64,000 nt of DNA, taken from assembly GCF_003412465.1 (NCBI RefSeq), contig NZ_QTJV01000002.1, forward strand, positions 496,001-560,000, read 5' to 3'. Numbering within the stretch: position 1 is the stretch's first letter; every line of letters begins with the position of its first letter. The stretch comes from Chitinophaga silvisoli (GTDB lineage: Bacteria > Bacteroidota > Bacteroidia > Chitinophagales > Chitinophagaceae). Below the pieces are notes generated by a model, which was not told the origin of the DNA, did not search any database, and saw only the letters and a list, made by a program, of their open reading frames with translations. The position numbers and the translations under genes were made by a program. Shown here one piece after another: positions 34,312 to 43,680 of the stretch.

Positions 34312-35391
34312 TTAAAAATGATAAGTTGCGGCTACCAAAACGTTAGGTGATGTGCTTACAGGGGCACCATCATGTTTGTTAAAAATATCTACTGAGGCTT
34401 TGTCGAGTCTGAATTCAGGGATAATAGTGAGATTACCTACTTTATAATTTACAGAAATGGTGCCTGCCATTACGTGGCCACCGTCTGTACCGGCAAATGT
34501 TTTCAGGGCATCTGCATCATCAAAATACTCACCTCTCAGGGTCAGGCCGATTGTCTTGTTGAAATCGATGTTCATATACAGTGCGGATCCCCACCATTTG
34601 GCTGAGTTATCGATAGCTTCTTTTTCGCGCGTGTTTTTATAGGTGCTTACGGTACCATTGTAGCCAAAGCCGATGACATCACTCACATTGTAGAGGGCTA
34701 CAAAATCCAGTTGATGGTTCTGAACACCGGCGGTGTCGCGGCCTTCGAGGTAGTTCAGGTATAATTTGAGGGGAGTGGTGTTGGCGCTGTAACCAATCTG
34801 TGCACCGATATACTTACTGTTTGACCAGGAGGCCGATTTAAAATCGGTGGGATTGAAAATACCCAGCATAGCGGTGAGGTGTTCGTTGATCGTGATGTCT
34901 GCTTTTACACCGGTATTGAAGAAAGGTCCATTGCTGAACATATAGCTCATGCTGTAGTTCCTGTTCTGATAGGCATCTACGAGTTCATAGCCGATGTGTG
35001 TAGCAAAGCTACCCATGCTGATTTTCAGTTTATCCAGTACCTGGTAACTGAGGTAGAGTTGTTTGACGGCCATTTCCATACTTCCCTTATCACCGGGATG
35101 ATCATTGTATGAAAACTCTGCAGCTCTTCTGCCAAAGCCAAGATCAGCAACGATGCTACCTTTCTGAAAACTATGTTCTGCTTTCAGTGAGAACATACCG
35201 AGTTCAAAACTATTCTGCGAATTAGTGAAGCTTGTCTTATTGTCTGTGTTGTTACCGTTGAAATTATACTTGTAATAAACATCTGCGGAACCTGAGATAT
35301 TCACTAAAGGGCTTTTGGTAGAATCCACCGTTTGGGAATAGGCAAAAGAAATCTGGCTGGCAGCGAAGGCTGCCAAAAAAAGTTTTTTCAT
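34312..35391 (-). CDS. Outer-membrane beta-barrel porin-like protein
   Basis: A 359-residue protein with signal peptide MKKLFLAAFAASQISFAYS and a chain of beta-strands ending in aromatic F (VLVAATYHF), typical of the Bacteroidota porin-like family often found beside amt genes. It probably lets small solutes pass the outer membrane. The ammonium transporter gene lies 252 bases upstream on the same strand, but a large terminator-like hairpin separates them. Confidence 0.82.
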   Translation of the reverse strand: MKKLFLAAFAASQISFAYSQTVDSTKSPLVNISGSADVYYKYNFNGNNTDNKTSFTNSQNSFELGMFSLKAEHSFQKGSIVADLGFGRRAAEFSYNDHPGDKGSMEMAVKQLYLSYQVLDKLKISMGSFATHIGYELVDAYQNRNYSMSYMFSNGPFFNTGVKADITINEHLTAMLGIFNPTDFKSASWSNSKYIGAQIGYSANTTPLKLYLNYLEGRDTAGVQNHQLDFVALYNVSDVIGFGYNGTVSTYKNTREKEAIDNSAKWWGSALYMNIDFNKTIGLTLRGEYFDDADALKTFAGTDGGHVMAGTISVNYKVGNLTIIPEFRLDKASVDIFNKHDGAPVSTSPNVLVAATYHF

Positions 35392-35476
35392 GCAGTAAAA
35401 TTTGGATGATAAAAGGAGTGTGCTAAATCTGCGTGGTTGCTGCTTTCAAACGATAGGACCGATAAGGCAATAAAAA

Positions 35477-35605
35477 AGAATAGCTAATAATTAACCTCGG
35501 GAAGGAAAATTTTTACACGAAACAAATAAGAAATTGGTTGATAAAATATGCTGGTTGATAAAATGATACTATCTACAATTTCCCGTGTTAATTATTAGCT
35601 ATTCT
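35477..35605 (-). terminator. Large stem-loop terminator after the ammonium transporter
   Basis: A perfect 18-bp inverted repeat (AGAATAGCTAATAATTAA at 35477-35494 with 35588-35605), extended by six more pairs after a bulge. It has a loop of about 75 bases. On the minus strand it runs into a six-T stretch. Confidence 0.75.
35535..35564. repeat. Direct repeat in the loop of the large stem-loop
   Basis: TGGTTGATAAAAT occurs at 35535-35547 and again at 35552-35564, a 13-base direct repeat spaced 17 bases apart inside the loop. Confidence 0.7.
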
Positions 35606-35643
35606 AAATGTTTTGGGTATTCAAACTCACTATATAATCTTCA

Positions 35644-37026
35644 TTAATCTATTACTGGCTCTTCCTTGAGTGTACCGTTGTCGTATACACTCATCATGTG
35701 TGGATGGTAGCTTTCGTTGTGCTGTGAAGCATCCAGACCCAGTGCTTCCTCTTCTTCGCTTACACGGAGTGGGTGGATAGCATCAATCAGTTTGAAGATG
35801 GCGAAAGATACGATGAAGCTGTATGCTACTACGATAGACAGACCGATGAACTGAGTTTTGAACAGGTCGAAGTTACCATAGAACCAACCATCTACTACGT
35901 TCACTGCTTTGGTAGCGAATACGCCGGTGAGCAGCATACCAACCATACCACCGATACCGTGACAAGGGAATACATCCAGTGTATCGTCGATAGCGGTTTT
36001 AGATTTATAGTGAACCATCATGTTGGAAATGATTGCAGCGATGAAGCCCATAAAGATACTCTGTGGGATTCCTACAAAACCTGCAGCAGGCGTGATTGCT
36101 ACCAGACCAACTACGGCACCGATACAGAAACCGAGTGCAGATGCTTTACGGCCACGAACCACATCGAAGAAGATCCATGACAGGCCAGCGGCAGCAGCAG
36201 CAGTGTTAGTAGTAGCGAAAGCAGATGCAGCCAGACCATTTGCAGCTACAGCAGAACCGGCGTTGAAACCGAACCAGCCGAACCACAGTAAACCAGTACC
36301 TAAGAGTACAAATGGAATGTTTGCCGGTTGCAGTTCTTTCTTTTCAATATGATCCTTACGGCGTTTCAGTACCAGGGCACCAGCCAGCGCAGCACAACCA
36401 GCAGAGATGTGTACAACAGTACCACCTGCAAAGTCAATTACACCGAGCTTGAAGAGGAAACCTTCCGGATGCCATGTCCAGTGTGCAATTGGACAATACA
36501 CCAGTAAGCTGAAAAGCACCATAAATAATACGTAAGATGTAAACCTGATCCTTTCTGCGGTAGCACCTACTACGAGCGCAGGAGTGATGATCGCAAATTT
36601 CAGCTGGAAAAGCGCGAACAACAGTAAAGGAATGGTTGGAGCAGCGGCCCATGGGGCGCTGGAAGATACTCCCTTGAAGAACAGGAAGGTGGTTGGATCA
36701 CCGATGAATCCATGGTAAGACTTACCAAATGACAGGCTGAAACCTACAGCTACCCATAATATACTGATCAGGCCCGTAGCTATGAAGCTCTGCATCATAG
36801 TGGAGATCACGTTTTTGCGGTTTACCATACCACCGTAGAAAAATGACAAACCAGGTGTCATGAAAAATACCAGGCAGGTTGATACCAGAATCCACGCGAT
36901 GTCACCATAATTGTATTTTCCCTCAGGATCTGTAAAAAGCGGCTCGTTTTTAACGAATAAACCAAATATTGCCACTAGTCCCAGAAAAATAAAGGGTAAA
37001 TAGTCTTGAAATGATGTTTTCTTCAT
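35644..37026 (-). CDS. amtB: Ammonium transporter
   Basis: A 460-residue Amt/Mep/Rh family channel for ammonium with eleven to twelve helices. The twin-histidine pore residues appear in GTVVHISAG and FPCHGIGGMVGM. FFYGGMVNRKNVISTMMQSF is the family N-terminal block. The C-terminal cytoplasmic tail ends in ESYHPHMMSVYDNG. No glnK/PII gene is visible nearby. It carries ammonium across the inner membrane under nitrogen limitation. Confidence 0.97.
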   Translation of the reverse strand: MKKTSFQDYLPFIFLGLVAIFGLFVKNEPLFTDPEGKYNYGDIAWILVSTCLVFFMTPGLSFFYGGMVNRKNVISTMMQSFIATGLISILWVAVGFSLSFGKSYHGFIGDPTTFLFFKGVSSSAPWAAAPTIPLLLFALFQLKFAIITPALVVGATAERIRFTSYVLFMVLFSLLVYCPIAHWTWHPEGFLFKLGVIDFAGGTVVHISAGCAALAGALVLKRRKDHIEKKELQPANIPFVLLGTGLLWFGWFGFNAGSAVAANGLAASAFATTNTAAAAAGLSWIFFDVVRGRKASALGFCIGAVVGLVAITPAAGFVGIPQSIFMGFIAAIISNMMVHYKSKTAIDDTLDVFPCHGIGGMVGMLLTGVFATKAVNVVDGWFYGNFDLFKTQFIGLSIVVAYSFIVSFAIFKLIDAIHPLRVSEEEEALGLDASQHNESYHPHMMSVYDNGTLKEEPVID

Positions 37027-37092
37027 AGCAATGCGATTTTAAATTTCTTCAATAAAAGTATGAATAAATTTAAATCATCAAATAGAGGGGTT

Positions 37093-37100
37093 CAAAAATA
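37093..37100 (-). promoter_or_regulatory. -7 element for amtB
   Basis: TATTTTTG on the minus strand matches TANNTTTG. A start near 37086 would give a 60-base leader. No -33 element is clear. Confidence 0.45.
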
Positions 37101-37498
37101 GAAATGATCGAATAAATAGGGGTGAAAATGGGGCAAATGCTAAGTATATTATAATAAATAATAATATCAATAATGATTTTCGTCATTCTTTGAGTGGAAG
37201 AAGCGGCAATGCTAAAATATAATCTACTGAAATACAATTATTTATCTGGTACTTAAGTAGGAATTAACGATTTTCTAACAATAGGGTTTTGAGTATTACA
37301 GCATTTAGAGCAGAAGGCTTACAAATAATTGTTATTTAATAATATAGATATTAATTACTTTTTGTTGTGTTGTTTAAAATGCTTAAAAAACCTCTAACAC
37401 ATATGATAATTCGTAATATTAATTTTACTACTTAATGGTTTCCTGGAGGAAGTCACTATCGTTTTTAGGTACATTTTTTAGCCTTTTTTAAAAGGAAA

Positions 37499-37543
37499 CC
37501 CCGAAAAAGAGGTCTCAAAAATCTTAAAACCAATTTTTCGGGG
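37499..37543 (-). terminator. Candidate uvrB terminator
   Basis: CCCCGAAAAA (37499-37508) and TTTTTCGGGG (37534-37543) form a perfect 10-bp stem with a 25-base loop, 56 bases past the uvrB stop. A short TTT and TTTT stretch follows on the minus strand; weak T-run. Confidence 0.5.
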
Positions 37544-37598
37544 AGCAAGGCTGAAAAATTATGGGTAAATCAACCTTAAAAGTATTTATTAGTAAATT

Positions 37599-39653
37599 TT
37601 ATAATTCTTTCATGGCATCCAATTCCCGCTGTAGTGCAAACATCTGGTCGCGGAGTCGGGCTGCTTCCATAAAGTCCAGATCCCTGGCTGCTTTTTCCAT
37701 GTCTTTTTTGACCCTGGCAATTGACTTTTCCATTTGAGGGATGGTCTTGGCAGCGGCTTCCTGTTTGGCGTAGTCCACCGCATTTTCTGCTACCAGGGTT
37801 ACCTCATCATGAACTGCAATAGGGGAGTTCTCATCGAAGTTCTTGATTTCCAATACGGATGTCTGGCCCATGATCTGTTCCTTGCTCTTCAATACCGTTC
37901 TTGGCGTAATGCCGTGCAGTCGGTTGTAAGCGATCTGCTTTTCCCGGCGGCGATCAGTTTCATCAATGGTACGCTGCATACTATCCGTAATCTTATCGGC
38001 ATAGAAGATGACCAGACCATCTACGTTACGCGCCGCCCTACCAGCTGTCTGAGTCAGGGAACGCTCGTCACGGAGGAAACCTTCCTTGTCGGCATCCAGG
38101 ATGGCAACCAGGGTTACCTCCGGCAGGTCAAGCCCCTCACGAAGCAGGTTCACACCTACCAGTACATTAATATTACCTAAGCGCAGGTCGCGGAGGATCT
38201 CTATTCTTTCCAGGGTATCCACTTCTGAGTGGATATACCTTGACTTAATATTAATACGTTGCAGGTACTTGTCCATTTCCTCAGCCATACGCTTGGTGAG
38301 GGTGGTTACCAGTACACGGCCACCGGCTTGTACACGTTTATCTATTTCCTCCAGCAGGTCGTCTACCTGGTTTATGCTCGGCCTTACCTCTATTGGGGGT
38401 TCCAGCAGGCCAGTAGGTCGTACTACCTGTTCTACCACCACACCTTCTGTCTGGCGCAGTTCATAGTCACCCGGCGTTGCACTGACGAAGATGGCCTGGT
38501 TCACCAGGTTCTCGAATTCGAAGAAGTTCAGCGGCCGGTTGTCCAGTGCTGAGGGGAGGCGGAAGCCGAAATCTACAAGGGTAAGCTTGCGGGAACGGTC
38601 ACCACCATACATACCACCGATCTGTGGAATGGTGACATGGCTCTCATCTATGACTAAGAGAAAATCTTTCGGGAAGTAATCCAGCAGGCAGAATGGGCGG
38701 GTACCAGGGGTACGCCTGTCCAGGAAGCGGGAGTAGTTTTCGATCCCGCTACAATAACCCAGTTCCCTGATCATTTCAAGGTCATAATTTACCCTTTCTG
38801 AGAGGCGCTGGGCTTCTATATGTTTTCCCTCTGCCCTGAAGTAATCTACCTGTGCTTTCAGCTCATCCTGTATTTCGAAGATGATTTGTTGCATCATGTC
38901 TTTGGGAGCCAGGTAGAGGTTTGCAGGGAAGATAGCGGCATTATCCATGGTGCCGATGCGCTTTCCGTTCTGTACATCGAAGCTTTCTATTTCTTCTACC
39001 TCATCGCCGAAGAAGGTGATACGGTATGCATAATCTACATAAGGCAGGTTGATATCAACAGTATCTCCTTTTACACGGAAGTTACCACGGTTGAAATCGC
39101 CGGTGGTACGGGTGTACAGGGAGTTGACCAAACCGTGTAAAACGGTGTTGCGGCTGATGGTTTGACCCTTGTGCAGGCGGATGATACCGTTTTCATAATC
39201 GGTCGGGTTACCCATACCATAAATGCAGGATACGCTTGCAACCACGATGATATCTCTGCGACCGGAGAGCAAATTGGTAGTGGCTTTGAGGCGCAGTTTA
39301 TCCAGCTCTTCGTTGATGGCAAGATCCTTTTCAATATAGGTATCGCTTACCGGCATGTAGGCTTCAGGCTGGTAGTAGTCGTAGTAAGAAACGAAATATT
39401 CGACAGCATTGTCGGGGAAGAACTGGCGGAACTCACCGTAGAGCTGGGCTACCAGTGTTTTATTGTGGGTAAGCACGAGGGTGGGGCGCTGTACCTGTTG
39501 GATGACGTTCGCAATGGTAAAGGTTTTACCGGAACCGGTTACACCCAGCAGGGTCTGGTAAGGAGCTCCATCCTGCACACCTTCCACCAGTTGTTTGATT
39601 GCTCCTGGCTGATCGCCGGAAGGAGCGTAAGGTGAATGAATTTTAAATGGCAT
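37599..39653 (-). CDS. uvrB: Excinuclease ABC subunit B
   Basis: A 684-residue helicase-like subunit of nucleotide excision repair, which verifies damage and directs the UvrC incisions. Starting at the ATG at 39653 gives MPFKIHSPYAPSGDQPGAIK, aligned with UvrB proteins; the open frame reaches 39752 but the extra 33 residues do not fit the family. Walker A GVTGSGKT is at residues 37-44, the beta-hairpin SYYDYYQPEAYMP is present, and the UVR motif (RDLDFMEAARLRDQMFALQ) is C-terminal. Confidence 0.97.
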   Translation of the reverse strand: MPFKIHSPYAPSGDQPGAIKQLVEGVQDGAPYQTLLGVTGSGKTFTIANVIQQVQRPTLVLTHNKTLVAQLYGEFRQFFPDNAVEYFVSYYDYYQPEAYMPVSDTYIEKDLAINEELDKLRLKATTNLLSGRRDIIVVASVSCIYGMGNPTDYENGIIRLHKGQTISRNTVLHGLVNSLYTRTTGDFNRGNFRVKGDTVDINLPYVDYAYRITFFGDEVEEIESFDVQNGKRIGTMDNAAIFPANLYLAPKDMMQQIIFEIQDELKAQVDYFRAEGKHIEAQRLSERVNYDLEMIRELGYCSGIENYSRFLDRRTPGTRPFCLLDYFPKDFLLVIDESHVTIPQIGGMYGGDRSRKLTLVDFGFRLPSALDNRPLNFFEFENLVNQAIFVSATPGDYELRQTEGVVVEQVVRPTGLLEPPIEVRPSINQVDDLLEEIDKRVQAGGRVLVTTLTKRMAEEMDKYLQRINIKSRYIHSEVDTLERIEILRDLRLGNINVLVGVNLLREGLDLPEVTLVAILDADKEGFLRDERSLTQTAGRAARNVDGLVIFYADKITDSMQRTIDETDRRREKQIAYNRLHGITPRTVLKSKEQIMGQTSVLEIKNFDENSPIAVHDEVTLVAENAVDYAKQEAAAKTIPQMEKSIARVKKDMEKAARDLDFMEAARLRDQMFALQRELDAMKEL

Positions 39654-39656
39654 AAT

Positions 39657-39664
39657 CAAATTTA
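39657..39664 (-). promoter_or_regulatory. -7-like element abutting the uvrB start
   Basis: TAAATTTG on the minus strand matches TANNTTTG but lies only 3 to 10 bases before the ATG at 39653, so transcription would begin at or inside the start codon. May be coincidence. Confidence 0.3.
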
Positions 39665-39761
39665 CGTGAAAAAGGATAAACGGTTGTTGCTCCCTTCGCC
39701 AGAAGCAATCGTTTGTATTACCTTTACTTTTTAGTGACTTAACCAAGCTCATTTATTTTTT

Positions 39762-40559
39762 ATGCTTAAGAAGTTATACCTGCTGGGTCTGGGCCTGATA
39801 TTGCCGCTCATACCTTTATCTGTTTTTGCATGGGGCGTGACCGGACACCGCATTGTTGCTGAGATTGCCTACCGGCACCTTACACCAAAAGCTTTAAAAG
39901 CTGTACAGGCGATTCTTGGAAAAGAGAGTATGGCGATGGTGTCTACATGGCCTGATTATATTAAGAGTGATACCACGCATCGGTTTGATAGTCGTTATAG
40001 CTGGCACTTTGTAGATTTTCCTGCGCATGTGGATAAAGCCGGGATGGAAGCGACTTTGAAGACGATAAAAAAAGAGAATTTGTACGATGAAACAGAAGCG
40101 TTGATCAGTGAGTTGAAATCACGCAAGGGAACGAAGGAAGAGCAGTGGCTGGCGATGACTTACCTGATTCATATGATAGGGGATATGCATCAGCCTTTGC
40201 ATGTAGGCAGAGACGAAGATCAGGGGGGTAATAAGATTCCGGTGATGTGGTTTGGAAATCAGTCCAATTTGCATAGGGTATGGGATGAGCAACTAATAGA
40301 TTTTCAGCAGTTGAGTTATACCGAGTATACGGCGGCATTGGATACAGCAGATGCAGCGCAGATTAAGGTAATGCAGAGCGGGAGTGTGAAGGATTGGTTG
40401 TTTGAGTCAAATCAGCTGGCGGATAAGGTGTATGATAAGACAGCGGCTAATGAGAAGTTGAGTTATAAGTATAATTATCTTTTCGTGAAGGATTTGAATA
40501 GTCAGCTGCTTAAAGGAGGTTTGAGACTGGCAGCTATCTTAAATGAGATTTATAAATAG
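39762..40559 (+). CDS. S1/P1 zinc nuclease
   Basis: A 265-residue secreted nuclease of the S1/P1 family. The signal peptide ends SVFA, leaving mature N-terminal tryptophan (WGVTGHRIVAEIA), whose amino group coordinates zinc in these enzymes. Other ligands lie in STWPDYI, SWHFVDFP, YLIHMIGDMHQPLHVG and NLHRVWDEQLI. It degrades single-stranded DNA/RNA outside the cytoplasm. It is divergent from uvrB with 108 bases between, and ends in a strong bidirectional terminator. Confidence 0.93.
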   Translation: MLKKLYLLGLGLILPLIPLSVFAWGVTGHRIVAEIAYRHLTPKALKAVQAILGKESMAMVSTWPDYIKSDTTHRFDSRYSWHFVDFPAHVDKAGMEATLKTIKKENLYDETEALISELKSRKGTKEEQWLAMTYLIHMIGDMHQPLHVGRDEDQGGNKIPVMWFGNQSNLHRVWDEQLIDFQQLSYTEYTAALDTADAAQIKVMQSGSVKDWLFESNQLADKVYDKTAANEKLSYKYNYLFVKDLNSQLLKGGLRLAAILNEIYK

Positions 40560-40560
40560 C

Positions 40561-40601
40561 AAAAAAATAAGCCGATCACTACATGATCGGCTTATTTTTT
40601 T
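40561..40601. terminator. Bidirectional intrinsic terminator
   Basis: A perfect 18-bp stem (40561-40578 with 40584-40601), 5-base loop, A-run at the left and T-run at the right. It lies between the stops at 40559 (+) and 40628 (-). Confidence 0.9.
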
Positions 40602-40627
40602 TGAGCCCCTGTGGCGGGCTTTTAATG

Positions 40628-41551
40628 CTATACTAAATCAATGTCGAAGTTTACCAATTCTACGAACTGATCCAGTCTTGCAGAAATATCTTCCTGCGTA
40701 ATTGTCTTCAGGCGATCCGCACCAAACTTCTCCACACAGAAAGAAGCCATTGCAGAACCCACAATAATCGCAGTCTTCATATTTTCAAAAGAGATGTCTT
40801 TTGTCTTAGCCAGGTGACCAATGAATCCACCTGCAAACGTATCACCGGCACCGGTTGGATCATATACATCTTCCAGTGGCAATGCTGGTGCAAAGAATAC
40901 ATGGTTTTCATGGAACAGCAATGCACCATGTTCACCTTTCTTAATAATCAGGTAACGTGGACCCATTGTCAGGATCTTACGCGCGGCCTTCACCAATGAA
41001 TATTCACCAGACAACTGGCGGGCTTCACCATCATTTACCAGCAGTACATCTACTTCTTTCAGTACTTTCTTCAGATCATCCAGTGCTACTTCCATCCAGA
41101 AGTTCATTGTATCCATTACAATGAGCTTAGGCCTGGTCTTCATCTGTTTGATCACTGACATCTGTACCTGTGGTGTCAGGTTCCCTAAAATCAGGAACTC
41201 GCTACCCTGGTAGCTTTCAGGAATCACAGGATTGAAATCGCCCAGTACATTCAGCTCAGTAACCAGGGTATCACGGGTATTCATGTCCATATGATACTTA
41301 CCGGACCAGTAGAATGATTTATCATCCTTTTTCACCTGTACACCTTCCAGCTCTACGCCCTTGGCTTTTAGTGCTTCCAGTTCAGACTGAGGAAAATCCC
41401 CACCTATCACAGATACCTGATTGATAGGTTGAACAAAGTTGGATGCTGCCCATGCAATATAGGTTGCGGAGCCACCTACGATTCTTCCGGACTTGCCAAA
41501 TGGGGTTTCTATATCATCAAATGCCATAGTGCCTACAACTGTGAGCGACAT
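40628..41551 (-). CDS. PfkB family carbohydrate kinase
   Basis: A 307-residue ribokinase-fold kinase. The C-terminal PfkB signature DPTGAGDTFAGGFIG, with the catalytic aspartate, is near residue 235; the N-terminal part has GGSATYIAWAASN. There is no adjacent sugar transporter or operon partner to suggest a substrate. It has its own promoter and starts 54 bases after the MATE gene stop. It could be an adenosine or sugar kinase; the sequence does not decide. Confidence 0.9.
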   Translation of the reverse strand: MSLTVVGTMAFDDIETPFGKSGRIVGGSATYIAWAASNFVQPINQVSVIGGDFPQSELEALKAKGVELEGVQVKKDDKSFYWSGKYHMDMNTRDTLVTELNVLGDFNPVIPESYQGSEFLILGNLTPQVQMSVIKQMKTRPKLIVMDTMNFWMEVALDDLKKVLKEVDVLLVNDGEARQLSGEYSLVKAARKILTMGPRYLIIKKGEHGALLFHENHVFFAPALPLEDVYDPTGAGDTFAGGFIGHLAKTKDISFENMKTAIIVGSAMASFCVEKFGADRLKTITQEDISARLDQFVELVNFDIDLV

Positions 41552-41596
41552 GCGTAATACGTTTTAATTAAGAATATTAGAAATTTTGAACACGCG

Positions 41597-41604
41597 CAAA
41601 GGTA
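41597..41604 (-). promoter_or_regulatory. -7 element for the PfkB kinase
   Basis: TACCTTTG on the minus strand matches TANNTTTG. A start near 41590 gives a leader of about 39 bases. It lies in the 54-base gap after the MATE stop. Confidence 0.55.
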
Positions 41605-41605
41605 A

Positions 41606-43015
41606 TTAAACTTTTACCCGCTTCCACCATCCTTTCCGGAATATGATGATACTGGCAATTGCCATCGCAGATTCTGCGGCAGCTATCGCTGTAAAAACAC
41701 CAGCCGGCCCCCATGCATAATGTACCGCCAATGCCCATGCCAGCGGCATTTGAAACATCCAGAACCCAATGAGGTTAATAATTGTAGGGGTACGGGTATC
41801 GCCGGCACCATTAAAAGCCTGGGACAAGACCATTCCGTATGCATAGAATATATAGCCTAAGCTCACCAGCTGTAAAGCCTGTGCACCATAAGCCACTACT
41901 GTTTCCTGCTGGGTAAACAGCTGGATCACCGGCTTCGCCAGCAGGATAAAGAAGAGCGAGACAGCCCCCAAAAAGATCATATTGAAAAAGGCGGCTCTCC
42001 ATACAGAACGCTCTGCCCTTTCCGGTTGCCCCGCCCCTAGGTTCTGCCCTACCAGCGCTGCTGCAGCATTTGCCATGCCACTCGCGGGCAGTATGGTAAA
42101 GATCACGACCCTGATGGCAACTGTATATCCCGCCACTGCCTCTTCACCAAAACGGGCGATCAGGCGTACCAGGAAAATCCAGCTGGTGGTGTTGATCAGC
42201 AGCTGGGCAGTACTCCCCATGGCTATCTTCAACAGCTTTCCTATTACAGGGAAATCCGGCTTCAAATGATGTACATTGATCCTGATCAGCCCTTTGCCAC
42301 CAAACAGGTTATACAACTGGTAGCATACACCCACACCGCGGCCTATGCAAATAGCCAGTGCTGCTCCTGTAAGTCCCATGGCGGGTATCGGCCCCAGACC
42401 ATTGATGAGCAGGGGACATAAAATAATGTTTACAATATTGGCAATCCAGAGTGAACGCATAGCCATAGCGGCATCGCCCACACCCCTGAAAATACCATTG
42501 ATAAGAAATAATAATACGATCACCAGGTTACTGCCCATGATCATACGGGTGTAGATATTACCATGCTCCACTACATCGGCGGGTGCGCCCATCAGTGACA
42601 GGAGATCAGGTGCGAAAACGACACCCAGGATACTGATCACTACTGAAAAAATCACTGCGATATACAGGGATTGTACTGCACTATGCGCTGCGGCATCAGG
42701 ATCTTTCTCTCCTGTACGCCGCGCTACCACTGCCGTGGCTGCCATACTCATGCCGAATGCAATAGTGTATACAATGGTGAGAATAGATTCAGTTAACCCT
42801 ACAGTTGTGATTGCATGTGTACCCAGTTTGCTTACAAAGAAGATATCTACTACTGCCAGGAGTGATTCCATCACCATCTCCAGGATCATGGGTACTGATA
42901 ATAAAAATATAGCCCGGTTTATACTACCGGTCGTGAATTCAGTCTCTGTGCCGGATACTGCGGATATAAATAACCGGAATACCCTGCGCAGACGATTGTC
43001 AGCTGCCTGCTGCAT
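41606..43015 (-). CDS. MATE family efflux transporter
   Basis: A 469-residue inner-membrane exporter with twelve helices, showing the internal MATE duplication (PMILEMVMESLLAVVDIFFVSKLG near residue 36 and INTTSWIFLVRLIARFGEEAVAGYT near 265). FGMSMAATAVVARRTGEKD and QNLGAGQPERAER are typical. It would expel drugs or metabolites using a sodium or proton gradient. It has no dedicated regulator next to it. Confidence 0.93.
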   Translation of the reverse strand: MQQAADNRLRRVFRLFISAVSGTETEFTTGSINRAIFLLSVPMILEMVMESLLAVVDIFFVSKLGTHAITTVGLTESILTIVYTIAFGMSMAATAVVARRTGEKDPDAAAHSAVQSLYIAVIFSVVISILGVVFAPDLLSLMGAPADVVEHGNIYTRMIMGSNLVIVLLFLINGIFRGVGDAAMAMRSLWIANIVNIILCPLLINGLGPIPAMGLTGAALAICIGRGVGVCYQLYNLFGGKGLIRINVHHLKPDFPVIGKLLKIAMGSTAQLLINTTSWIFLVRLIARFGEEAVAGYTVAIRVVIFTILPASGMANAAAALVGQNLGAGQPERAERSVWRAAFFNMIFLGAVSLFFILLAKPVIQLFTQQETVVAYGAQALQLVSLGYIFYAYGMVLSQAFNGAGDTRTPTIINLIGFWMFQMPLAWALAVHYAWGPAGVFTAIAAAESAMAIASIIIFRKGWWKRVKV

Positions 43016-43218
43016 TGTGAAATTGTTATAGAAGTTAGCAATGAAAGTTGGTACGGCTGTACCGCAAAATTGGAGGTCGAAAGGAGGATCACGGACGTAC
43101 CGGATCGGGAATTACATATTCATAGTTCGTAGATTGAAGGCTACGAAGGTAGTTTTTTTTATTGGAAAGATAAGGGGAGGGGAGTACGGGCATTGTCTAC
43201 ATACAAAACTCTATATTT

Positions 43219-43617
43219 ATGTTCTCTAAAATGAAACCCGTTATCTTATCTATGGCGGTGATTGTAGCCACCGTTATCGCCTGTTCAAAAGAAAAACAAA
43301 CCGCCCTGCAGGAACAGGATAAGATTGCAGCAGATGCTGCCCTGAAGGGAGATAGTACACATTTACCGGGCGACAGTACGCACCTGCCTGGTGATAGTAC
43401 ACACTTACCGGGGGATAGCACCCATTTGCCTCATGACAGTACACATCTGCCTCATGACACGCTGCCACATTATCCGCATGACACCTTACCACATTATCCG
43501 CACGATACGCTGCCACATTATCCGCATTACCCACATGATTCTACAGGTGGTGGTGATTCTACCGGTGTACCGCCAATCGATACTTTTGCAACACGCAGCA
43601 GACATAGCAGGCATTAA
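43219..43617 (+). CDS. Histidine-rich repeat lipoprotein
   Basis: A 132-residue predicted lipoprotein: signal peptide to VIAC at residue 22 (start M1 or M5). Residues 44-78 are five 7-residue units (GDSTHLP four times, then HDSTHLP). Residues 79-102 are three 8-residue units (HDTLPHYP). A tail HYPHDSTGGGDSTG ends in basic, histidine-containing RSRHSRH. The DNA repeats of 21 and 24 bp are not identical, so selection on the peptide is likely. Surface metal binding is a reasonable guess; no family known. Confidence 0.75.
   Translation: MFSKMKPVILSMAVIVATVIACSKEKQTALQEQDKIAADAALKGDSTHLPGDSTHLPGDSTHLPGDSTHLPHDSTHLPHDTLPHYPHDTLPHYPHDTLPHYPHYPHDSTGGGDSTGVPPIDTFATRSRHSRH
43348..43524 (+). repeat. 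In-frame 21-bp and 24-bp repeats
   Basis: Five 21-bp units (43348-43452) followed by three 24-bp units (43453-43524), all coding. Copies differ by synonymous changes. Confidence 0.9.
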
Positions 43618-43680
43618 TGTTCAGGTGCTTCCTACTGTTTCGTTTTCATAACAGCAACACCACTTTGTTTATATATAAAA

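Larger units (their letters stand above)
37027..37598. other. 572-base A/T-rich spacer between uvrB and amtB
   Basis: No gene visible in either strand. It contains the probable amtB promoter element at 37093-37100 and a hairpin at 37499-37543. The middle, from about 37120 to 37430, is very A/T-rich without clear repeats. Confidence 0.6.

Noticed and set aside
39654..39752. 33-residue N-terminal extension of UvrB
   Set aside because: UvrB proteins begin near MPFKI/SKPFK; the extension is not similar to the family and fills the gap to a divergent gene.
43348..43524. Regularly spaced repeats resembling a CRISPR array
   Set aside because: Units are contiguous with no spacers, in frame with a lipoprotein gene, and vary at synonymous positions. 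This is a coding repeat.
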